Assembly (NCBI GenBank): GCA_020628265.1
Contig: JAHDFG010000052.1
Coordinates: 1-10,716, forward strand
DNA from: Pseudooctadecabacter sp.
Lineage (GTDB): Bacteria; Pseudomonadota; Alphaproteobacteria; Rhodobacterales; Rhodobacteraceae
Reading direction: 5' to 3'
DNA length: 10,716 nt
Below are positions 1 through 5,223 of the stretch, in pieces; the stretch's first letter is position 1, and each line of letters opens with the position of its first letter. The notes below the pieces were generated by a model. That model ran no database searches. It was not told the origin of the DNA and saw only the letters and a program-made list of their open reading frames with translations. A program made the translations under genes and the position numbers.

Positions 1-68
1 CCAAGCGCGTGGGCGGTGCGATCAGCGACTACGCCGCGATCAAGCTGCTGAAGTTCGGCACGGCCTAA
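1..68 (+). CDS. g5: GTA major capsid protein (HK97 fold), 3' end only
   Basis: Only the last 21 codons are visible. The reading frame starts at base 3, ends in TAA at 66-68 and closes with IKLLKFGTA. An 'RVGG...AIKLLKF' ending is typical of HK97-type major capsid proteins, including RcGTA gp5. The protein would form the shell of the GTA particle. The identification rests on this tail plus position, since g6 follows directly as in RcGTA. The rest of the gene lies upstream of the window. Confidence 0.8.
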   Translation, partial: KRVGGAISDYAAIKLLKFGTA

Positions 69-85
69 GCCCGCGCCTTTCGGAA

Positions 86-109
86 CGGTGCGCCTTTCGG
101 GGCGCATCG
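86..109 (+). other. hairpin just after the capsid gene
   Basis: A 9-bp stem with one G-U pair joins 86-94 and 101-109, with the six-base loop TTTCGG. It starts 17 bases after the g5 stop codon. No T-run follows, so it is a poor intrinsic terminator. It could instead protect the 3' end of a processed capsid mRNA, which is inference. The left arm and loop contain the second copy of a direct repeat, GCGCCTTTCGG, found at 73-83 and 90-100. Confidence 0.5.
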
Positions 110-112
110 GGT

Positions 113-196
113 CCGGGCGCGTGCGGGACGCGAGTTCGCCCTCGCGTTGTCCAGCTGCTTCCTTCCGTCCGAGCAATGCGGGGAGCACGCGCCCGG
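113..196. repeat. 12-bp perfect inverted repeat enclosing an inner hairpin
   Basis: CCGGGCGCGTGC at 113-124 is the exact reverse complement of GCACGCGCCCGG at 185-196. Inside lies a second perfect stem, ACGCGAG at 128-134 with CTCGCGT at 141-147, around a six-base loop. In RNA this would fold into a long-armed branched structure in the g5-g6 spacer. The right arm is followed by TTCTTTCC, a weak pyrimidine run. No reading frame here looks like a gene. The role is unknown; candidates are partial termination or an mRNA processing/stability element separating abundant capsid from low-copy connector expression. Confidence 0.55.
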
Positions 197-230
197 TTCT
201 TTCCACGGCGGACAAGATTGAGACCGTTTT

Positions 231-237
231 CGGAGTA
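231..237 (+). promoter_or_regulatory. ribosome binding site of g6
   Basis: CGGAGTA carries a GGAG core ending 7 bases before the ATG at 243. This favours 243 over the adjacent ATG at 246. The same heptamer precedes g9. Confidence 0.6.
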
Positions 238-242
238 CGTCC

Positions 243-842
243 ATGATGCTGATTGAAGAAACCACAGTGCCCACGGGGGCTTTGCCGGTTGCGGTGTTCA
301 AGGAACACCTGCGGCTTGGGTCCGGCTTTGCCGACGATGGCCTGCAGGATGCCCTGCTGGAAGGCTTTTTGCGGTCGGCGCTGGCCGCGATTGAGGCGCG
401 GACGGGCAAGGCCCTGATCGAGCGGGAGTTCAGCTGGACGGTAACCCGCTGGCGTGGAGCTGCGGAACAGCCGCTGCCCATCGGGCCGGTCAATGCAATT
501 GTTCAAGTGGCGGTCGTGGATCGGAGTGGAGTGGAGACGGTCGTTTCCAACGATGTCTACCAGTTGATGCCAGATATGCAGCGGCCTGTTTTGGTCGCGC
601 TTGGCGCAGCCTTGCCTACGATCCCGCATGGAGGGTCCGCAAAAATCGGCATGGTTGCGGGCTTTGGCCCTGACTGGTCCGATTTGCCAGCCGATCTTGC
701 GCAAGCGGTGCTGTTGCTGGCGGCGCACTACTACGAGTACCGGCATGAGGTTCAATACGATGGCGGCTGTATGCCCTTTGGCGTCAGCGCTCTGATCGAG
801 CGCTACCGCACGCTGCGCCTGCTGGGCGGAGGTGCCACCTGA
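243..842 (+). CDS. g6: GTA head-tail adaptor protein (gp6, phage gp6-like connector family)
   Basis: This 199-residue protein belongs to the head-tail connector group (TIGR02215/phiE125 gp8-like). In the RcGTA particle the adaptor forms a ring under the portal and links the capsid vertex to the stopper and tail. Features seen: a helical N-terminal part with the 'FKEHLRL' and 'ALLEGFLRSALAAIEARTGKAL' segments (residues about 19-60), typical of these connectors; a beta-rich middle; and a C-terminal helix containing 'AVLLLAAHYYEYRHE' near residues 155-170. It follows the structured spacer after g5 and overlaps g7 by one base (TGATG). Assigned from motif recognition and strict gene order. Confidence 0.88.
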   Translation: MMLIEETTVPTGALPVAVFKEHLRLGSGFADDGLQDALLEGFLRSALAAIEARTGKALIEREFSWTVTRWRGAAEQPLPIGPVNAIVQVAVVDRSGVETVVSNDVYQLMPDMQRPVLVALGAALPTIPHGGSAKIGMVAGFGPDWSDLPADLAQAVLLLAAHYYEYRHEVQYDGGCMPFGVSALIERYRTLRLLGGGAT

Positions 843-1177
843 TGGCGTATCGTTTGAACAGGCAGCTGGTGCTTGAGATGCCAGCCCGTGTGCCTGATGG
901 GGCGGGTGGTTTCACACAAAGTTGGATGCCCTTGGGCAAGCTTTGGGCGCGGGTGATCGCGCGGACCGGTCGAGAGGCCGCAGGTGTTGCAGGGCCACTC
1001 AGCCGGATCGGCTACAAGATTATCGTGCGCGGGGCACCCGCAGGCTCGGAGGCCCGCCCGCAACCGGAACAGCGGTTCCGCGAGGGGGAACGGCTCTACC
1101 GGATCGTGGCGGTCACGGAAGATGACGCAGACGGACGGTATCTGGTCTGCACCGCGAAAGAGGAGACAGCAGCATGA
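842..1177 (+). CDS. g7: GTA head closure / stopper protein (gp7, SPP1 gp16-like)
   Basis: This 111-residue protein matches the phage head-tail joining family (TIGR01563/Phage_H_T_join). It seals the DNA exit below the adaptor and forms the interface to the tail. The N-terminal pattern 'LNRQLVLEMPARVPDGAGGFTQSW' (a beta hairpin with D-G-x-G-G and a tryptophan) and the 'W A R V' and 'Y R I V A V T E' strands are the usual signature. Length is normal for the family. The start shares one base with the g6 stop, and GGAGG at 828-832 inside g6 lies 9 bases before the ATG, so it has both its own ribosome site and coupling. It overlaps g8 by four bases (ATGA). Confidence 0.85.
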   Translation: MAYRLNRQLVLEMPARVPDGAGGFTQSWMPLGKLWARVIARTGREAAGVAGPLSRIGYKIIVRGAPAGSEARPQPEQRFREGERLYRIVAVTEDDADGRYLVCTAKEETAA

Positions 1178-1584
1178 GCTATGGCGTTTCTGCAGCCCTT
1201 CAGACGGCGGTTTATCAGGCTTTGACTGCCGATCCGGTCCTGTCGGGCATCGTTGGCGATGACATCTATGACGCGCTGCCTTCGGGCGCGCTGCCTTCGA
1301 TGTATGTGGCGCTGGGCCCTGAAACAGCGCGGGACAGGTCCGACAAGACCGGGTCCGGTGCCGAGCACTTTTTCACGGTTTCGGTTGTCACAGACGTTGC
1401 GGGCTTCGCCACGGCGAAAATGGCAGCTGCGGCTGTATCGGACGCGCTGGTGGATGCTGCGCTGCCCCTCGATCGCGGCGCGTTGATTGGCTTGAGCTTT
1501 CAGCGTGCCAAGGCGGTGCGGGTCGGGACGGCGGACGAACGACGCATCGACCTGACGTTCCGCGCGCTGGTGCAGGACACCTGA
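1174..1584 (+). CDS. g8: GTA tail terminator / tail completion protein (gp8, DUF3168)
   Basis: This 136-residue protein is of the DUF3168 type. In RcGTA the tail terminator ring caps the tail tube and docks it to the head. The sequence opens with 'ALQTAVYQALTADPVL' and then 'IYDALPSGALPSMYVALGPET', the conserved N-terminal core, and ends in beta strands ('RRIDLTFRALVQD'). The start overlaps the g7 stop as ATGA, with the purine-rich site AGAGGAG at 1159-1165 in front. A 48-base gap separates it from g9, one of only two gaps above 20 bases inside the cluster. Confidence 0.87.
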   Translation: MSYGVSAALQTAVYQALTADPVLSGIVGDDIYDALPSGALPSMYVALGPETARDRSDKTGSGAEHFFTVSVVTDVAGFATAKMAAAAVSDALVDAALPLDRGALIGLSFQRAKAVRVGTADERRIDLTFRALVQDT

Positions 1585-1619
1585 CGGGCCTGTCCCGATC
1601 TGACTTTCAAAAACACATA

Positions 1620-1626
1620 CGGAGTA
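1620..1626 (+). promoter_or_regulatory. ribosome binding site of g9
   Basis: CGGAGTA, with GGAG ending 8 bases before the ATG at 1633. The surrounding 1604-1632 stretch is clearly richer in A and T than its neighbours, which should keep the site single-stranded and fits strong translation of the many-copy tail tube protein (inference). Confidence 0.6.
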
Positions 1627-1632
1627 TTCGAT

Positions 1633-2049
1633 ATGACAGCCCAAAACGGCAAGGACTTGCTGATCAAGATCGACATGACTGGCGACGGTCTGTTTGAAAC
1701 GGCTGCTGGACTGCGCGCCACGCGCATCAGCTTTAACGCAGAGACGGTGGACGTCACATCGCTGGACAGCACCGGCGGCTGGCGCGAGGTGTTGGGCGGC
1801 GCGGGTGTGAAGTCCGCCACGATTTCCGGATCGGGCGTCTTCAAGGATGAGAACACGGACGAGCGGGTTCGCGAGATATTCTTTTCTGGGGAGACGCCGG
1901 ACTTTCAGGTGATTGTGCCCGACTTTGGCACAATCGAAGGTGCCTTCCTTGTGAGCTCGATTGAATATGCGGGCAATTACAACGGGGAAGCGACCTATGA
2001 GATGTCGCTGGCGTCCGCCGGTGAAGTCACCTTTACGGCCTTCCCGTAA
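1633..2049 (+). CDS. g9: GTA major tail (tail tube) protein (gp9)
   Basis: This 138-residue protein resembles phage major tail proteins of the TP901-1 type. Hexameric rings of it stack to form the tail tube. Visible signatures: an N-terminal strand 'GKDLLIKIDMTGDGLFETAAGLRATRIS', the segment 'VDVTSLDSTGGWREVLGGAG' near residues 38-57, which is the conserved 'DVT..DS.GWRE' core of these tube proteins, then 'SGSGVFKDE', and a beta-rich C-terminus. It is preceded by a free 48-base gap with a good ribosome site, unlike most of its overlapped neighbours, fitting a protein needed in high copy. Its TAA stop overlaps the g10 ATG by one base. Confidence 0.9.
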   Translation: MTAQNGKDLLIKIDMTGDGLFETAAGLRATRISFNAETVDVTSLDSTGGWREVLGGAGVKSATISGSGVFKDENTDERVREIFFSGETPDFQVIVPDFGTIEGAFLVSSIEYAGNYNGEATYEMSLASAGEVTFTAFP

Positions 2050-2384
2050 TGCCAGGTGGCCCTCACAATTTGCCTCACAACCCTTGGGCTGGCGAGGTCG
2101 CGTTGGTTGTCGATGGGCAACCGATTGCCTGCAAGCTGACCCTTGGGGCGTTGGCCGAGCTGGAAGCCACATTGGGTGTGGACACATTGGTGGCTTTGGT
2201 CAAGCGCTTCGAGGCCGGACGGTTTTCGACGCGGGATGTGCTGGCGCTTATCGTTGCAGGCTTGCGTGGGGGCGGTTGGCGGGGCACGGCGGCGGACCTG
2301 ATGCAGGCCGAGATTGAGGGCGGCATTCTGAAAGCGGCGGAGGCGGCGGCAGAGTTGCTGGCGCGCGCCTTTGCCACCCCATGA
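2049..2384 (+). CDS. g10: GTA tail assembly chaperone-like protein (gp10)
   Basis: This 111-residue protein is of the GTA-specific gp10 family (Phage_TAC_11-like). The core 'GEVALVVDGQPIACKLTLGALAELEATLG' (residues about 14-43) followed by 'FEAGRFSTRDVLALIVAGLRGGGW' is characteristic. Position between tail tube and tape measure is where phages encode tail assembly chaperones, so the role is inferred as chaperoning the tape measure during tail assembly; such proteins are normally absent from the finished particle. The start shares one base with the g9 stop, and no Shine-Dalgarno sequence is visible before it, so translation probably depends on ribosomes finishing g9. It overlaps g10.1 by four bases. 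Confidence 0.85.
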   Translation: MPGGPHNLPHNPWAGEVALVVDGQPIACKLTLGALAELEATLGVDTLVALVKRFEAGRFSTRDVLALIVAGLRGGGWRGTAADLMQAEIEGGILKAAEAAAELLARAFATP

Positions 2385-2590
2385 GCGGTTTTGACTGGCC
2401 CGGCCTGATGCGGGCGGGCCTCCGCGATCTGGGGTTGAGGCCAGCAGAATTCTGGGCGCTGACACCAGCCGAATTGTGGCTGCTGTTAGGACCTGAAGCG
2501 GGTGAGATGCCGATGGGACGGAGCCGGTTGGATGCGCTGTCGCAGGCCTATCCGGACACACATGCGGACTTAGGAGCAGATGATGGATGA
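2381..2590 (+). CDS. g10.1: small GTA tail assembly protein (gp10.1, TIGR02216 / Phage_TAC_6 type)
   Basis: This 69-residue protein has the hallmark 'FDWPGLMRAGLRDLGLRPAEFWALTPAELWLLLG' (residues about 4-38), the helical signature of the short TIGR02216 family found just before the GTA tape measure gene. It is probably the second half of a chaperone pair with gp10, comparable to the T part of lambda gpG/gpGT, which is inferred from position. It starts by ATGA overlap with g10 and has no Shine-Dalgarno sequence. It lies in the -1 frame relative to g10, and that frame is open back to base 2318. The 3' end overlaps g11 by 11 bases. Confidence 0.83.
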   Translation: MSGFDWPGLMRAGLRDLGLRPAEFWALTPAELWLLLGPEAGEMPMGRSRLDALSQAYPDTHADLGADDG

Positions 2591-3245
2591 GATCGACGGG
2601 CTGGATGCCCTTGAAACACAGGCAGAGGCGTTGGAGCAGACGTTAGGGTCCGTGACCGCGTTGACGGATGCCTTTGAGGGGCAATTGCGGCAGGTCCAGA
2701 CGACGCTGGATGCGACGACGCGGGATCTGGGCAACCTTGAGCGCGGCTTTTCCGGCGGGTTGCGCAAGGCCTTTGACGGTCTGGTGTTCGAGGGGCGGTC
2801 CTTGTCCGATGCCTTTGCCACGCTGGGCCAGGCCATGTCGCGCACTGTTTATCAGAACGCGATGAAGCCTGTGACGGATCATTTTGGTGGCATTCTGGCC
2901 GGTGGGGTCAATTCGTTGATCGAAAGCCTCATGCCATTTGAGAAGGGCGGGGCCTTTAGTGGTGGGCGTGTGACGCCTTTCGCAAAGGGCGGAATTGTCA
3001 GCGGTCCGACAACATTTCCCATGCGCGGAGGCACGGGGCTGATGGGCGAGGCGGGGCCCGAGGCGATCATGCCGCTGACCCGCGGGGCCGACGGCAGCCT
3101 TGGCGTGCGCACCCAAGGGGGCGGACAGCCGGTCAATATTACCATGAACATATCCACGCCGGATGTGGCGGGGTTCCAACGCAGCCAAAGCCAGATTGCA
3201 GCGTCCATGGGGCGTGCGCTGAGCCGCGGCCAACGGAACCGCTAG
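2580..3245 (+). CDS. g11: GTA tail tape measure protein (gp11)
   Basis: This 221-residue protein sets tail length and fills the tail tube. Residues 3-60 look helical and coiled-coil-like ('ALETQAEALEQTLGSV', 'QLRQVQTTLDATTRDLGNLE'). Residues about 100-145 are glycine-rich with an internal repeat, FEKGGAFSGG (120-129) and FAKGGIVSGP (134-143). 'GEAGPEAIMPL' (156-166) is a classic tape measure C-terminal motif. The length is far below that of most siphophages but normal for GTAs, which have very short tails. Two ATGs lie in tandem: AGGAG at 2572-2576 is 3 bases from the first (2580) and 6 from the second (2583), so the second may be the true start. Confidence 0.9.
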   Translation: MMDEIDGLDALETQAEALEQTLGSVTALTDAFEGQLRQVQTTLDATTRDLGNLERGFSGGLRKAFDGLVFEGRSLSDAFATLGQAMSRTVYQNAMKPVTDHFGGILAGGVNSLIESLMPFEKGGAFSGGRVTPFAKGGIVSGPTTFPMRGGTGLMGEAGPEAIMPLTRGADGSLGVRTQGGGQPVNITMNISTPDVAGFQRSQSQIAASMGRALSRGQRNR

Positions 3246-3258
3246 GGGAGGGCGAGCC

Positions 3259-3891
3259 ATGAGTTTTCACGAAGTACGATTTCCCACCAAGTTGAGTTTT
3301 GGGGCGCTGGGCGGGCCGGAGCGCCGGACCGAGATTGTCACGCTGGCAAACGGGTTCGAAGAACGCAACACGCCGTGGGCCCATTCGCGCAGGCGGTACG
3401 ATGCCGGAATGGGGCTCCGGTCGCTGGGCGATGTTGAGACGGTCGTGGCCTTCTTTGAGGCGCGGCAGGGGCAGATGTTCGGGTTCCGCTGGAAGGATTG
3501 GTCTGACTACAAGACCTCCAAGGCGGGGCGCGCCGTTGACGGTGGTGATCAGCTGTTGGGCATGGGCGATGAGACGCGCGATGTGTTCCAGCTGGTCAAG
3601 AACTATGCATCGGGCTCGGCCAGCTACGCCCGTCCGATCACGAAGCCCGTTGAAGGGACCGTTCAGGTCGCTGTCAGCGGCGGGGCGCTGGTCGAAGGGG
3701 TGGACTACGAGGTTGACCTGAACACCGGTCTGGTGACGTTCAATCACCCGCCCGATCATCAGGCCGAGGTGACCGCAGGGTTTGAGTTCGACGTGCCGGT
3801 ACGGTTTGATACCGATACAATCGTGACGTCGATGGCCACCTTTCAGGCGGGTGAGGTACCGGACATTCCGGTGGTAGAGGTGCGGGTATGA
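3259..3891 (+). CDS. g12: GTA distal tail protein (gp12, DUF2460 / TIGR02217)
   Basis: This 210-residue protein is of the DUF2460 family; in RcGTA it forms the distal tail ring joining the tube to the baseplate hub. Recognisable stretches are 'FHEVRFPTKLSFGALGGPERRTEIVTLANGFEERN' and 'WAHSRRRYDAG' (residues about 3-50), 'FFEARQGQMFGFRWKDWSDYK' (65-85), and the C-terminal 'VPVRFDTDTI' with 'VPDIPVVEVRV'. It is preceded by a 13-base gap carrying a strong ribosome site, GGGGAGGG at 3245-3252. It overlaps g13 by four bases (ATGA). Function is assigned by homology to the GTA family, with high certainty. Confidence 0.92.
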   Translation: MSFHEVRFPTKLSFGALGGPERRTEIVTLANGFEERNTPWAHSRRRYDAGMGLRSLGDVETVVAFFEARQGQMFGFRWKDWSDYKTSKAGRAVDGGDQLLGMGDETRDVFQLVKNYASGSASYARPITKPVEGTVQVAVSGGALVEGVDYEVDLNTGLVTFNHPPDHQAEVTAGFEFDVPVRFDTDTIVTSMATFQAGEVPDIPVVEVRV

Positions 3892-4772
3892 GCGCGCTTC
3901 AGGACCACTTGGAACGTGGTGTGACCACGCTGGCACGTTGTTGGGCGGTGATCCGCAAGGATGGTGTGGTTTACGGCTTCACGGACCATGACCGCCCCTT
4001 GGGATTTGACGGGATCACCTTCAAGGCGGACAGCGGAATGACGGCGCGGGCAATCATGTCGGCCAGTGGCTTGTCGGTAGATAATTCGGAGGCGATGGGC
4101 GCGCTAAGTGACGCGGCCATCACCGAGGCTGACATCGAGGCAGGGCGCTTTGACGGGGCGGAGGTGAAAGCGTGGTTGGTCAATTGGGCGGACGTCAGCG
4201 TCAGAAGCCTGCGATTTGCGGGCAGCATTGGTGAGCTGCGCCGCGCAGGTGGGGCGTTTCATGCGGAACTGCGGGGGCTGACGGAACGGTTGAACCACCC
4301 ACAGGGCCGTGTCTACCAGACACCGTGTTCTGCCATCCTTGGCGACGTCGGATGCCAGTTTGATCTTGGAAAGGACGGATACTCGGCTGAGGTCGCTGTC
4401 GAAGAGGTGATCGAAGGCCGGCGTTTGAGCTTCGCCAATTTGTTCTCATTTGAACCTGCGTGGTTCGAGCGGGGGCGGTTGGACGTTTTGACCGGTGAGG
4501 CGACCGGCATGGTTGCCGTCATCAAGCGCGACCGCTTCGTCGGGTCCGAGCGGCTGATCGAGGTTTGGGAGTCGTTTCGTGCGCCGCTGGTTGCGGGAGA
4601 TAAGGTGCGGCTGCAGGCTGGTTGTGACAAACGGTTTGAGACCTGCCGACTGAAGTTTGACAATGCAGTCAATTTTCAGGGCTTTCCAGACATTCCAGGT
4701 GATGACTGGTTGCTTGCAATACCGACACAAGGCGGTGCCAATCAGGGCGGCAGCCTGAGAAGAGGCGGGTAG
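3888..4772 (+). CDS. g13: GTA baseplate hub protein (gp13, DUF2163 / TIGR02218)
   Basis: This 294-residue protein belongs to the DUF2163 family, the baseplate hub of the GTA tail. N-terminal core: 'GVTTLARCWAVIRKDGVVYGFTDHDRPLGFDG' (11-42). Four cysteines sit in two pairs, C147/C156 ('TPCSA...GCQF') and C246/C253 ('GCDKRFETC'), followed by 'NFQGFPDIPGDDW' (262-274), a strongly conserved family ending. The RcGTA hub is known from its particle structure to hold an iron-sulfur cluster; these four cysteines are the likely ligands here (inference from pairing and conservation). A fifth cysteine, C18, is probably unrelated. TAGAGGTG at 3875-3882 serves as ribosome site and the start overlaps g12. 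Confidence 0.92.
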   Translation: MSALQDHLERGVTTLARCWAVIRKDGVVYGFTDHDRPLGFDGITFKADSGMTARAIMSASGLSVDNSEAMGALSDAAITEADIEAGRFDGAEVKAWLVNWADVSVRSLRFAGSIGELRRAGGAFHAELRGLTERLNHPQGRVYQTPCSAILGDVGCQFDLGKDGYSAEVAVEEVIEGRRLSFANLFSFEPAWFERGRLDVLTGEATGMVAVIKRDRFVGSERLIEVWESFRAPLVAGDKVRLQAGCDKRFETCRLKFDNAVNFQGFPDIPGDDWLLAIPTQGGANQGGSLRRGG

Positions 4773-4775
4773 CAG

Positions 4776-5219
4776 ATGTCTCGGGTTGTTGTTGCTGCAC
4801 GGGGCTGGATTGGCACGCCTTATATCCATCAGGCCGCCCGAAGGGGGGCGGGTTGTGATTGTCTTGGTTTGCTGAGGGGGGTCTGGGCGGAGGTGTCGGG
4901 CGAACCTTTGGCGCCCATACCACCCTACACAGCCGATTGGTCGGAGCCGCAAGGGGTCGAGCGTCTATGGGTCGAGATCGCGGCGCGGTTGCCTCGTAAG
5001 GCACGGGCGGACGCTGCACCTGGAGATGTTTTGCTGTTCCGCATGCAATCCGGCGCCGTCGCAAAACACGTGGGCCTGCAAGCCGAAATCGGCGAGCCGG
5101 CCACATTTATTCATTCATATCAAGGGCATGGCGTGATCGAGAACGCCTTGTCGGCCCCTTGGGAGCGGCGGTTGGTCGCCCGTTTCGCTATTCCCGAACA
5201 CGTTCAATACGAGGTCTGA
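4776..5219 (+). CDS. g14: GTA NlpC/P60 cell wall peptidase (gp14)
   Basis: This 147-residue NlpC/P60 family protein is a baseplate peptidase thought to cut peptide bonds in peptidoglycan so that the tail can pass the cell wall. 'ARGWIGTPYIHQAARRGAGCDCLGLLRGVW' (residues 8-37) is the family motif, with C29 of 'DCLGL' as nucleophile, H98 in 'AKHVGL' as base and H113 in 'FIHSY' as the third polar residue. The 'PGDVLLFRM' strand (82-90) fits the usual 'PGDLV.F' element. There is no signal peptide, as expected for a structural component. It lies 3 bases after g13 and 4 bases before g15; GAGGT at 5211-5215 in its end serves g15. Confidence 0.93.
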   Translation: MSRVVVAARGWIGTPYIHQAARRGAGCDCLGLLRGVWAEVSGEPLAPIPPYTADWSEPQGVERLWVEIAARLPRKARADAAPGDVLLFRMQSGAVAKHVGLQAEIGEPATFIHSYQGHGVIENALSAPWERRLVARFAIPEHVQYEV

Positions 5220-5223
5220 AGAC

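Noticed and set aside
65..493. 142-codon open frame on the - strand over the g5-g6 spacer and g6
   Set aside because: Its composition (Arg/Ser/Pro/Ala) and antisense overlap with g6 suggest a shadow. The spacer is better explained by inverted repeats.
1586..1600. small stem after g8 (CGGG with CCCG)
   Set aside because: Only four base pairs and no T-run; too weak to call a terminator.
1096..2187. 363-codon open frame on the - strand across g7-g10
   Set aside because: It is antisense to four recognised GTA genes, has low-complexity Arg/His/Gln-rich content and no recognisable domain. Long antisense frames are expected opposite GC-rich genes.
2370..2384. slippery heptamer at the g10/g10.1 junction
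   Set aside because: Runs such as CCTTTG and ACCCCATGA do not fit the XXXYYYZ rule in the g10 frame, so no frameshift site is annotated.
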